Source: Alteromonas sp. a30 (GTDB lineage: Bacteria; Pseudomonadota; Gammaproteobacteria; Enterobacterales; Alteromonadaceae). From it: 64,000 bases of DNA. The translations under genes and the position numbers were made by a program. The stretch covers positions 1 to 64,000 of the forward strand of contig NZ_JABEPE010000001.1 in the NCBI RefSeq assembly GCF_026788005.1. Direction: 5' to 3'. Below, piece by piece: positions 7,455 to 13,881 of this stretch (the stretch's first letter is position 1; each line of letters starts with the position of its first letter). The notes under the pieces are model-generated. The model made no database searches. It saw only the letters and a program-made list of their open reading frames with translations, and had not been told where the DNA came from.

Positions 7455-7616
7455 TTAATAAATATTAATTAATGCCTGTTCCGGTCGGCTGTATTTACCT
7501 ACATCTAAAGTTTCTAGGGACAACTTAACCCTTTCAGGATTGCTATATGGGGCAAAGGAAAATGCTTTCAAGTAAATTAAGGTGATAAATCCATGATTGG
7601 TTAGTATATCTACCAT
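7455..7616 (-). CDS. Doubtful short reading frame upstream of the YegP-like gene
   Basis: A frame of 53 residues (from MVDILTNHGFITLIYLK) ends 10 bases before the YegP-like start. It has no ribosome site and no recognisable domain. The composition is not absurd for a protein and it might be a truncated gene brought in with the hairpin next door. Reported only because the stretch 7445-7850 is otherwise without genes. Confidence 0.25.
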   Translation of the reverse strand: MVDILTNHGFITLIYLKAFSFAPYSNPERVKLSLETLDVGKYSRPEQALINIY

Positions 7617-7665
7617 AAAACAAACGCGCTCTTTTTGGCAATGGGGCCAATACCACAACGCCGAG

Positions 7666-7750
7666 AAAAAACGCCAGCACTAAAACGGAACCCCCAAGGG
7701 GCCCCCTGTCTGCTGACACCCTAACGGGCGATTTAGTGCTGGCGTTTTTT
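7666..7750. repeat. Large hairpin with a 19-bp perfect stem
   Basis: AAAAAACGCCAGCACTAAA (7666-7684) pairs perfectly with 7732-7750. The 47-base loop holds a second G/C-rich inverted run (CCCCCAAGGGG). A and T tracts flank the stem, so it would terminate transcription in both directions. The size and the nested structure are more than a terminator needs, and a single-strand origin or a structured RNA is possible. Confidence 0.65.
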
Positions 7751-7775
7751 ATCGGGTTGATAGTTCCGGTTGGCT

Positions 7776-7820
7776 AATTCGCGGCGCGGCGCAAGTTTGC
7801 GCTTGGTCGCGCCACGAATT
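7776..7820. repeat. Second strong stem-loop, GC-rich
   Basis: AATTCG (7776-7781) pairs with CGAATT (7815-7820), GGCGCG with CGCGCC, and inner GCGCAA with TTGCGC, giving a nearly continuous hairpin of about 45 bases. It lies 30 bases upstream of the gene resembling filamentous-phage replication proteins. Adjacent to the 19-bp hairpin, it could be part of a phage-type replication origin. Confidence 0.6.
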
Positions 7821-7850
7821 CACTTTATTGGCCCTTAAGGAGCAACAACC

Positions 7851-8222
7851 ATGAGCATGAAAAAAGATGTCGTACTTAGCCCACAAGACCAGCTTTTTTT
7901 ATTACGTCTTCCTCATAACCTGCGCGGTACATGGATGTTATGGCGGCTCGGGATTGACCCATACCACCATATGGCCCGACAAACCTTCTATTCTCACGCT
8001 AAAAGGCTTTCACGGTATGGTGTGGATATTCGGGGAATAAACCCCTACTCCGTCTTTCCTGCCAGTCCAGACGAACCCAAGGGCCATGTTGATGAATCCT
8101 ATTTATTGGCCTTAGGAAAAGAATTGCCTAAGCAGTATGCCGAAGCTGAGAAAATCAGAAGCGCTAAGCCTCAGGTGATAAAGGAGGAAGAACAAACGAG
8201 CTTCTTGGAATACCCGCATTAG
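7851..8222 (+). CDS. Protein resembling the C-terminal part of filamentous-phage replication proteins
   Basis: This 123-residue protein has an AAGGAG ribosome site. Its core (RGTWMLWRLGIDPYHHMARQ then TFYSHAKRLSRYGVDI) resembles, from memory, the C-terminal segment of Phage_CRI/gpII-type initiators, where a T-F-Y-x-H-x-x-x-L-x-x-Y-G-I-D-I pattern is typical. The nickase domain is absent. It may be a natural short product, as gene X is of gene II in M13, or what is left of an integrated inovirus. Two large hairpins directly upstream fit an old phage origin. Confidence 0.5.
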   Translation: MSMKKDVVLSPQDQLFLLRLPHNLRGTWMLWRLGIDPYHHMARQTFYSHAKRLSRYGVDIRGINPYSVFPASPDEPKGHVDESYLLALGKELPKQYAEAEKIRSAKPQVIKEEEQTSFLEYPH

Positions 8223-8316
8223 CCAACGTTGAGCCAAAGCCAAGGAAGGCGAGCCGCTCACGCCCTGCCTAAAAGATTATGTTAATTCCTGAATTAGTCC
8301 CGTTTTTTAACACTTT
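8223..8316 (+). repeat. REP/MITE-like repeat copy A, left part
   Basis: This segment begins CCAACGTTGAGCC and contains an imperfect hairpin core (GGCGAGCCGCTCACGCC). It matches 12038-12130 almost base for base. A shorter third copy of the core is at 11192-11228. The right-hand continuation of copy A resumes at 8617 after a stretch absent from copy B. Confidence 0.8.
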
Positions 8317-8616
8317 ATTGGGAATAATATCAACTTGATTTCATGTAAGAGTTTAAACCCTTATTTTGTTGTGTTAAAGTGCCTAAAACACATCAAAAGC
8401 ACCCTAGAAAACCCCCTCTTTTGTTTTCAAAAAAGTGTTAAAAATCAAGAATGTACCCTATGTATATTATGTTAAATTAATAATGAAATAGAGGATGTCA
8501 ATAATATCAATGACTTGCGATTTTTAGCCCTCCCTCTCTCGTTTTTGCTTTGCTCCTCTGAAAAATCCAGCACGAAACTAACCCCAAATCTGCACACGAA
8601 TCATTCCTATTTTTAG
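8317..8616. other. Roughly 300-bp AT-rich segment present only in repeat copy A; no gene seen
   Basis: The segment separates the two halves of copy A and is exactly what copy B lacks. It is bounded by short direct repeats (ACACTTT on both sides), as expected if copy B lost it by slippage between them, or if copy A gained it. No open frame, promoter pair or convincing hairpin was found in it. Confidence 0.6.
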
Positions 8617-8693
8617 ACACTTTTAGGGATTAATTTATGGTTCAAAACCTGTCGAGATTTAGTGCTGCTTTCGTTTTTGAATTGGAGCGCTTT
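8617..8693 (+). repeat. REP/MITE-like repeat copy A, right part
   Basis: ACACTTTTAGGGATTAATTT opens this segment, which runs through TTCAAAACCTG and GATTTAGTGCTGCTTTCG to GAATTGGAGCGCTTT. The same order is found at 12125-12200 with few differences. It ends about 65 bases before the DUF192 gene. Confidence 0.75.
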
Positions 8694-8758
8694 ACAATGC
8701 GCAAATGTGTGAAATGATGAGAATCGACAAAACACGTTATGACTAAAGGATTAGATGA

Positions 8759-9177
8759 ATGAACATGCTCAAACTCGCCAGCCTTGGCCTTGCCGCTTTG
8801 TTTTCAATGATCACCGAAGCCCAAGCACAACCGGAAACGCACAAGCCCACGTTTATGTTTTAATAAATGGTGATACCTATCAGGTGTGTTCAGCCAGAAC
8901 CCAAGCCGAACACGCATTAGGTATCAACAACCCACATTGCAAAGATGGCGCTATGTTCTATTTCCATGATGAACAGCGCTACATATTTAATATGGTGAAT
9001 GTGAGTTATCCGCTGATGCTGTTAACCCTCGATGTGAACTGGAAGGCTCAAGAAGTGGTAAAGATGGCACCAGAACAACTACGAATTGTGCCCAAAAAAT
9101 CGTTTAAATTTGCGCTTGAGCTTAAAGAAATGAATGCCGATGTGAAGATTGGTGATGAAGTGATGTACATAGACTAA
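8759..9177 (+). pseudogene. Exported DUF192 protein gene, frameshifted
   Basis: ATG 8759 sits 8 bases after AGGA and opens a frame with a clear signal peptide (MLKLASLGLAALFS, cleavage after AQA), but that frame stops at about 8863. The body continues one frame over, in a frame open from 8755 to the stop at 9177. It looks like a divergent DUF192 domain: an alternating pattern with CKDGAMFYFHDEQRYIF, then NVSYPLMLLTLD, then FALEL and KIGDEV. One base gained or lost near 8850-8860 would join them. DUF192 proteins are small exported proteins of unclear function. The stop codon lies inside the palindromic repeat at 9165. Confidence 0.65.
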
Positions 9178-9237
9178 GGCCCAAAGTGATTTGGGCCTTA
9201 AACCCAGAACCCCTTACCCTAGAACCTGTCTATGTAC
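9165..9237. repeat. Palindromic repeat, copy 1
   Basis: GTACATAGAC (9165-9174) pairs with GTCTATGTAC (9228-9237). Inside is a terminator-like hairpin, AAGGCCCAAA gtga TTTGGGCCTT (9176-9199). A second copy with the same layout is at 10027-10100. The left arm codes for the last residues of the DUF192 protein. Confidence 0.75.
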
Positions 9238-9348
9238 TTGATTCGTCCATTGCAAATTTAATCTTTCACAGCCTAAATACTTCAAACCTCTAATGCTATT
9301 AACTCTTTATCTCGAACGTTTGCATCAAAAAGAAATTTTAATTTTTTA

Positions 9349-9582
9349 TTGGATAACAATGTTGCTATAAAGCTAGAGAAAGATGGTACTTCTCCATTAA
9401 CTCAAGCACTTAGTCGAGCAGGCGCAAGGCAGGAAGCGTTATATTATGCTCATAAGTTAGTGCTGCACGGTGCGACTATTAATCAACAAGACATTGAACT
9501 GGTTAAAGAAATAAAGAAAAAAGATAATAAACTTTACAGTTTGATTCAAACACATATCCCAGAATTAACGGAAGGCTTGTAA
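9349..9582 (+). CDS. Ankyrin-like protein, probably 5'-truncated
   Basis: From TTG 9349 the product has 77 residues, but the frame is open back to 9277 and the extra residues (FASKRNFNFLLDNNVAIKL) continue the pattern. The sequence reads like ankyrin repeat ends: DGTSPLTQAL, then LVLHGATINQQD. A normal ankyrin protein would have more repeats upstream, and here the palindromic repeat lies instead. The stop overlaps the next start (TAATG), so the two are coupled. Possibly an inhibitor or immunity partner of the exported protein that follows; that is inference. Confidence 0.5.
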   Translation: MDNNVAIKLEKDGTSPLTQALSRAGARQEALYYAHKLVLHGATINQQDIELVKEIKKKDNKLYSLIQTHIPELTEGL

Positions 9583-10016
9583 TGAAGGTTTTTTCACTAA
9601 TCATATTGATTACTTTAAGTTTAGTAGCACCATTTTCTACAGCGAAAACTGAAAATGAATGTATCACTGAGTTTACCCATAGCTATTTTAGCTGGCTTAA
9701 AAATATCGTTAGAAATTCCAATAACGGGACGTTTGAGGAATACATGTCGGCTGAAAAAGCAAAATATGAAGAATTACTGACATTCATTAATGAATTTGAT
9801 ACTGAAACATGTTCTGAGCATAACAAAACTCAGATAACAGACTTGTATAATGAAACGCTGAAAATGCGTGATCTACATAAGCAGTTATATCTTGAGGCTA
9901 AACGTGGATCAGTAAAAGTAATGAATAAGAAAACAAGGGAAACGAGAACAAAATACAAAATGTATAGTTCAAAGTTTGTTAAGGATTTGCGCCGCCAGAC
10001 AGGTATTCAATGGTAA
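9582..10016 (+). CDS. Small exported protein of unknown function
   Basis: This 144-residue protein has a signal peptide (MKVFSLIILITLSLVAPFS, cleavage near STA/KTE). The mature part is helical and charged, with two Cys (NECIT and TETCSEH) that may pair, and a very basic C-terminal half (SVKVMNKKTRETRTKYK). Translation is coupled to the ankyrin-like frame through TAATG. The pair is bounded on both sides by copies of the palindromic repeat, as a cassette. No family was recognised. Confidence 0.6.
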   Translation: MKVFSLIILITLSLVAPFSTAKTENECITEFTHSYFSWLKNIVRNSNNGTFEEYMSAEKAKYEELLTFINEFDTETCSEHNKTQITDLYNETLKMRDLHKQLYLEAKRGSVKVMNKKTRETRTKYKMYSSKFVKDLRRQTGIQW

Positions 10017-10026
10017 CATATCTGTG

Positions 10027-10100
10027 AAGTACATAGACTAAGACCCAAAGTGAACGATGGGCCTTAACCCAGCCCCTTACCCTATCCTGTCTATGTACTT
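10027..10100. repeat. Palindromic repeat, copy 2
   Basis: AAGTACATAGAC (10027-10038) pairs perfectly with GTCTATGTACTT (10089-10100). The middle keeps the order seen in copy 1 (AGACCCAAAGTGA, GGGCCTTAACCCAG, CCCCTTACCCTA). The bases before the left arm (TGTGAAGTACATAGACTAAG) resemble the end of the DUF192 gene, as if a piece of that gene end was duplicated with the repeat. Confidence 0.75.
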
Positions 10101-10159
10101 GTTATTTGCTGTTTATGAATTTTTCTTATTGCTCGTATCATTTTCATTTCTAATAAAAA

Positions 10160-10193
10160 AAGCCATGAAAAAGCGTTAACTCTTTCATGGCTT
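10160..10193 (+). terminator. Hairpin terminator
   Basis: AAGCCATGAAA (10160-10170) pairs with TTTCATGGCTT (10183-10193), with A-rich and T-rich flanks. It is placed to end transcription of the ankyrin/exported-protein pair. Confidence 0.65.
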
Positions 10194-10410
10194 AAAAATG
10201 CATCTTGGTGACTTTGCTTTTTACCGCTTTTCACAAGATGCGCCGTGATGGAGATACGGCTTACTGCGTGTCGGGAACATCCATTTAAATACCACTTCCT
10301 GAATTATAAAGCGCCTTTGCTTAGCGCCAGTAATCGCAATAAATCAAATTGTTTGGATTCGTTATTTCGCATGATGTAACCAAACACTTTGATGTAATCT
10401 AGATCAAGAG
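10194..10410. other. Gene-poor stretch with a possible gene remnant on the minus strand
   Basis: On the minus strand a frame ending at 10304 encodes a protein-like tail (DYIKVFGYIMRNNESKQFD then LLRLLALSKGAL) but a stop codon lies about 34 codons upstream, and there is no ribosome site. It may be the 3' end of a lost gene. Nothing else is evident apart from a small GCGCC/GGCGC hairpin. Confidence 0.3.
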
Positions 10411-10659
10411 GTGGTTAGTAGTTGCGGTGAAGTAAGGAACGCGACGAAATTCGTTATCAATTTGCGTTCCAAAAGTGTTGTTCCGGTCGATGTCTTAGAC
10501 GGGGTATACGTTAAGGTGAAAGGCTCTGAGGCAGGTTATTTTTACGCAAAAAAAGTTATGATGTTGCTGGGCGGTAGCGTGTCGGGCGTTAGTGTTATGA
10601 GCGATCATGATTATGGGAAAGACTGGGTGGGAGTGGTGGCGGTGTTACCGGATCTGTGA
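10411..10659 (+). CDS. Small hypothetical protein
   Basis: An 82-residue frame starts at GTG 10411, preceded by AAGAGG. It is rich in Val and Gly, has no signal peptide, and carries no recognised motif. The composition is acceptable for a small beta-rich protein. Its cassette-like setting between repeat copies gives mild support. It may be a chance frame. Confidence 0.35.
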   Translation: MVSSCGEVRNATKFVINLRSKSVVPVDVLDGVYVKVKGSEAGYFYAKKVMMLLGGSVSGVSVMSDHDYGKDWVGVVAVLPDL

Positions 10660-10787
10660 CTAGTTTTGGATTTATATATAACTTGAATTATACGTGTCAG
10701 CTATGGAAATTCCCAGACGGGAATGGTGGTCATTATTTGCTTTGGCGTGAATGCATGTATAGTGTAACTCCTCGGTAATATTAAGGA

Positions 10788-11156
10788 ATGATGATGAAAC
10801 TTAATGTTTTTGCTGCACTTAAGATTATAGGGCTAACAGTGGTTTTTAGTTGGCTTATGTGCTGGATTCTTATTAGTTTTTATCGCTTTCCGGTGCCACT
10901 TGCGGGTTACATTGGGCCGCATGAAGGTAATGCTTATGATATTGTTGGTTCATTGAATCAAAGTTTTATGGGTATCTTTTTCTATGGGTTTGTGTTCGGC
11001 GGTATACCCATAGCTCTAATAGTTTCTTTTTCGTTGAATCATGTATTAAGCGAACTTATTGACTCTTCGAAGCGCTTATATGTTAGTGCGCTGTTAGCTT
11101 CTGCTTTTTGGACGGTAATTCTTTCGAATCTTGATTATATTATTGGGCCTTGGTGA
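10788..11156 (+). CDS. Small integral membrane protein
   Basis: This 122-residue protein has a TAAGGA ribosome site; ATG 10788 or 10791 could be used. It has about three hydrophobic segments: near residues 7-32, 58-82 and 98-120. The loop between the first two carries conserved-looking polar residues (GPHEGNAYDIVG). No family was recognised. It sits alone between cassettes and could be an accessory membrane function. Confidence 0.6.
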   Translation: MMMKLNVFAALKIIGLTVVFSWLMCWILISFYRFPVPLAGYIGPHEGNAYDIVGSLNQSFMGIFFYGFVFGGIPIALIVSFSLNHVLSELIDSSKRLYVSALLASAFWTVILSNLDYIIGPW

Positions 11157-11191
11157 TATTGGCGGTCGCTTGTCTTCTTGTGTTACTGTTT

Positions 11192-11228
11192 GTTGAGCCA
11201 CAGCTAAGGAAGGCGAGCCGCTCACGCT
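11192..11228 (+). repeat. REP/MITE-like repeat, short third copy
   Basis: GTTGAGCCACAGCTAAGGAA followed by GGCGAGCCGCTCACGC matches the core of the units at 8228 and 12042. It ends 2 bases before the stop codon of the antitoxin gene, so the toxin-antitoxin pair lies between this copy and the one at 12038. Confidence 0.75.
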
Positions 11229-11230
11229 AA

Positions 11231-11551
11231 CTACTTGGTTGGCTCTTGAAACATTGTCTGTTTTAAAAGTTGAATGATTTCTTTGGGGTTATGAGATATT
11301 AGGCTCAGCAATTTTGCGGCTGTCCCTGATGGATTTCTACGTCCTAACTCCCAACTTTTAAGCGTTTCATAACTTGCACCAATAAGCTTGGCAAATTCTT
11401 TCTGGTCTTGACCTGCTGCGGCACGTATCGCCTTAACATCTGGCGTTTCATAAACATGGACATGCTTAGGTTCAGGCTTTTTAAGGCCCTTTTCAATTTC
11501 AACCATTTCATTTGCAGACGCCATCAAGTCATTGAAAAGTTCATCTTTCAT
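11231..11551 (-). CDS. higA: HigA/NadS-type antitoxin
   Basis: This 106-residue protein has an XRE helix-turn-helix at about residues 36-92 (KAIRAAAGQDQKEFAKLIGA, then SYETLKSWELGRRNPSGTAA), the pattern of NadS-like HigA antitoxins. The N-terminal part would bind the toxin. It is the second gene of a toxin-first operon with a 31-base gap, as in higBA loci. It is expected to bind the toxin and repress the shared promoter through the inverted repeat at 11934-11966. Confidence 0.85.
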   Translation of the reverse strand: MKDELFNDLMASANEMVEIEKGLKKPEPKHVHVYETPDVKAIRAAAGQDQKEFAKLIGASYETLKSWELGRRNPSGTAAKLLSLISHNPKEIIQLLKQTMFQEPTK

Positions 11552-11582
11552 CCGCTTTTTTCCTATTCAGGTTAAACACCTG

Positions 11583-11897
11583 TTACAGTTGTGACGCTAT
11601 ATTTTTTAGCGCCTTTTCTTGCTCTTTGGTTAAATTCTCTTGAACATTTTTTGGGTAAACTAATGCTAAGTAAATTCGGCCTGCGCTGTTCATATAATAA
11701 TAAATAACTCTAACGCCACTTCGTTTACCTTTGTCTCCCTGCCCCCACCGAACCTTACGAAATCCACCTGTATTGGCGATTGTGTCGCCTTTTTTGGGAT
11801 TTTCTATTAAGGCTTCTTGAAACTCCCTAAAGTCATCATCTGTAAAAAATTCATTTCTTCTTTTGCTAAAACCCGTCAGTTCGATGAATGTGATCAT
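11583..11897 (-). CDS. higB: HigB/RelE-family toxin
   Basis: This 104-residue protein has the small RelE-like fold pattern of HigB-2/NadS-partner toxins: FTDDDFREFQEALIENPKKG, a GGFRKVRWG strand, then GVRVIYYYMNSAGRIYLALV and a final basic helix. Basic and aromatic residues of the strands (KVRW, RVIYYY) are those expected for a ribosome-dependent mRNA interferase. It precedes the antitoxin gene, which is the usual higBA order. The frame is complete. Confidence 0.85.
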   Translation of the reverse strand: MITFIELTGFSKRRNEFFTDDDFREFQEALIENPKKGDTIANTGGFRKVRWGQGDKGKRSGVRVIYYYMNSAGRIYLALVYPKNVQENLTKEQEKALKNIASQL

Positions 11898-11933
11898 TAA
11901 TTAGTTACCTATCAATTCAAGCATAGATTACCG

Positions 11934-11966
11934 TGTACAAAGTACCTAGTCAATGTACTTTGTACA
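11934..11966. promoter_or_regulatory. Operator of the HigBA operon
   Basis: TGTACAAAGTAC (11934-11945) and GTACTTTGTACA (11955-11966) form a perfect 12-bp inverted repeat with a 9-base spacer, 37 bases upstream of the toxin start. This is the expected place and form for autoregulation by a HigA dimer. Confidence 0.7.
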
Positions 11967-12037
11967 TGATATGAATTGGAGGTTGCCTTAATGTGTAACC
12001 GTAGGTAATCCACTTCCAAGAGTTTTGATTATCTAGA

Positions 12038-12200
12038 CCAACGTTGAGCCAAAGCCAAGGAAGGCGAGCCGCTCACGCCCTGCCTAAAAGGTTATGTTAA
12101 TTCCTGAATAAGCCCCGTTTTTTAACACTTACAGGGATTAATTTTTGGTTCAAAACCTGTTGAGATTTAGTGCTGCTTTCGTTATCGAATTGGAGCGCTT
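12038..12200 (+). repeat. REP/MITE-like repeat copy B, full length without the insert
   Basis: This copy joins the sequences that in copy A are split (8223-8316 and 8617-8693). The junction is at AACACTTACAGGG near 12125-12135. It lies between the HigBA promoter region and the broken DUF1826 gene. Confidence 0.8.
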
Positions 12201-12227
12201 TTGCAGCGCTATGCAGGAATAAAATGT

Positions 12228-12398
12228 ATGGAGCTATTTGCTGGGTTTTGGGAAGTCACGCACCGCGTGTTTGATGAAATGCGCTTTAAGATTGTTTTAG
12301 GTTGGATTGTTCAAGCAGATAAACGTTTAAGCTTTGATGTTTTGATTACAGCGTTGCGGCAGTTTTTACGCTTACCGCTCTGCGTAAAAACAATTTAA
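12228..12398 (+). CDS. Doubtful small protein next to the DUF1826 fragment
   Basis: ATG 12228, with AGGA about 10 bases upstream, would encode 56 residues (MELFAGFWEVTHRVFDEM then RFKIVLGWIVQ). It has no recognised motif. The frame overlaps a 10-bp inverted repeat at 12362-12391 and converges with the broken DUF1826 gene. It could be a chance frame. Confidence 0.25.
   Translation: MELFAGFWEVTHRVFDEMRFKIVLGWIVQADKRLSFDVLITALRQFLRLPLCVKTI
12362..12391. repeat. Inverted repeat at the junction with the zinc locus
   Basis: GTTTTTACGC (12362-12371) pairs perfectly with GCGTAAAAAC (12382-12391) around a 10-base loop. It lies 4 bases from the truncated end of the DUF1826 gene. There is no T-tail, so a classical terminator is unlikely; a recombination or border site is possible. 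Confidence 0.5.
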
Positions 12399-12649
12399 GG
12401 TTGTTTTAAGGTTTGAATGCAATCACTACTTGCATATAAACCTAATTCAGCATCACTTAATCCTTTACTACCGTGACCTAATTTTTCTCGATTAACCTGT
12501 TCGTTAGGCAACCATTGTGAGCCTATTCCACTATAAGTAGTGACTAGGCGAAACGGCACTTTATCAACATGAAACCGAGGACACATGGCCTTGTCTAAAA
12601 CAGATAACCTTAAGCCCACTTCTTCTAAACCGAATAAAAAGCCAAACAT
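12395..12649 (-). pseudogene. Internal fragment of a DUF1826 gene
   Basis: The 84 residues match the middle of DUF1826 proteins of zinc-regulated loci: GLRLSVLDKAMCPRFHVDKV, then FRLVTTYSGIGSQWLPNEQV and REKLGHG. Full proteins are about 200 residues. Here the N-terminal part is missing, no ribosome site precedes ATG 12649, and the C-terminal part stops after IQTLKQP where the accessory region begins. It follows the MerC-like gene by 13 bases, as the intact gene would. It is read as a remnant broken by recombination at its 3' end and by a deletion at its 5' end. Confidence 0.7.
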
Positions 12650-12662
12650 TTACACGGTTGCA

Positions 12663-13070
12663 CTAAGACGACAAACAAGACGCTTGGCGGCGTAGACGAT
12701 AGTTTCGAATATGCACAAATATAATGAGGCACGAGCCTAATACGGTGAAGACTCCCTCATAAAAGTCCCCTATCATTTCGTGTCCGAGTAAAGCGGAGAC
12801 TGCCAGAATAAGCAAACCGACTAACCCGATGATCACAACCTGCTGATTTCGATGGCAAAGAAAGCCAAAATACAGCGCTCCGAGACTGATGGGTATCACA
12901 GCAAACAGTAATATTTGATGGAACATTTCATCATTCAAAGCGAAAAGCGATGCCAACGTGGGTAAGGCGATTAACAAAATAGGTAGAAATAAACAGTGTA
13001 ATACGCACAGAAATGACAGCAGAATTGCGGCTTTGTCACTTAATTGTTGAATATTGATCATTTTTACCAC
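12663..13070 (-). CDS. MerC-family membrane protein of a zinc-regulated operon
   Basis: This 135-residue protein has four hydrophobic segments and the MerC-like N-terminal signature with a Cys pair before the first helix end (LLSFLCVLHCLFLPILL). MerC-domain proteins are inner-membrane proteins, in this context thought to help metal handling under zinc limitation. The start overlaps the end of the ZrgA-like gene by 7 bases. The Zur-box-like site upstream of that gene should control both. Confidence 0.8.
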   Translation of the reverse strand: MVKMINIQQLSDKAAILLSFLCVLHCLFLPILLIALPTLASLFALNDEMFHQILLFAVIPISLGALYFGFLCHRNQQVVIIGLVGLLILAVSALLGHEMIGDFYEGVFTVLGSCLIIFVHIRNYRLRRQASCLSS

Positions 13071-13591
13071 GCTAATAACGGCTGTTGAGGAGTAACTTGC
13101 GCCATTCCCTGCCCTTTATCGTGAAACCACTTGGCGTTTATACGCTCTAGCGATGTAGCCCAATTGAAAACCTGTATCCGGACTTCGGTAACGGGAGAGC
13201 CACAATCAAAAAGGTATGTCACTTCTATATCATTATGCTCACGGGCTTCATTGGAGTGGGATTCATCATGTTCACCCTTTTCGTGATGATCTTGATATGG
13301 CAATTCATAATCACCGTGCTCAAGCTTACAATCGCCATTTAGGTGGATGATGCTTTCTATTTGGGTGAAACGCTGAGCCACTGTTTTTAATTGACGCACT
13401 TGCTCGGGCGTTTCAGGCTCATGCTCAAACCCTAAAACATCAGCCGCCGGCAATATAAATTCCAATTGCCATTTTTCACCGTCTTGCGCTAACAATAGCT
13501 GTCCTTGACCATGAACGTGCATTTCGGCATTTGCAGCAAAACCCAACGCGCATAACCCAATAAAATGACAGCATGTTTTCAATCGACTCAT
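13064..13591 (-). CDS. zrgA: ZrgA-like (DUF2796) zinc uptake protein
   Basis: This 175-residue exported protein has a signal peptide ending at ANA near residue 23, immediately followed by MHVHGQGQLLLAQDG, the characteristic DUF2796 start. A His/Glu-rich stretch (DHHEKGEHDESHSNEAREHND, about 107-127) suits periplasmic zinc binding. The C-terminal part (VTYLFDCG, IQVFNW) keeps the family pattern. It is first in an operon with MerC-like and DUF1826 genes, preceded by a Zur-box-like palindrome. The COG0523 GTPase often found with this set is not in the window. Confidence 0.85.
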   Translation of the reverse strand: MSRLKTCCHFIGLCALGFAANAEMHVHGQGQLLLAQDGEKWQLEFILPAADVLGFEHEPETPEQVRQLKTVAQRFTQIESIIHLNGDCKLEHGDYELPYQDHHEKGEHDESHSNEAREHNDIEVTYLFDCGSPVTEVRIQVFNWATSLERINAKWFHDKGQGMAQVTPQQPLLAW

Positions 13592-13642
13592 CGTGGTTAT
13601 CTGCTACTTATTTCATCAACACTCGCGTCTCGCTTTCGCAAC

Positions 13643-13655
13643 GTTATAATATAAC
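13643..13655. promoter_or_regulatory. Zur box
   Basis: GTTATAATATAAC is a perfect 6-1-6 palindrome of the form known for gammaproteobacterial Zur sites (GTTAT-n-ATAAC type), 52 bases upstream of the ZrgA-like start. Zur would repress the operon when zinc is sufficient. Confidence 0.8.
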
Positions 13656-13881
13656 ATTTTTTAAATGATACAAAATCACAACACTTTTAAAACTGCGGTG
13701 TATAAAATATGGCGAACCATAAGCCACATCTTAGGAACTAGGGCAAAATCCCCTATCTTCACAAAAAAACGCGACTAACTGCCGTGACATCACGACAAAT
13801 ATCCGCAAAATAATTGTTGTTTTTACAGCGAGTTTGGCGACCGCGTATTATTTGACTACAAGAATTAAAGAGAGTCGTTTC

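Noticed and set aside
8223-12200. Integron cassette array with attC sites
   Set aside because: Cassette-like layout, toxin-antitoxin genes and repeats prompted this, and GTTGAGC in the REP-like unit fits GTTRRRY, but no matching RYYYAAC partner at attC distance was found, genes face both ways, and no integrase is present in the window.
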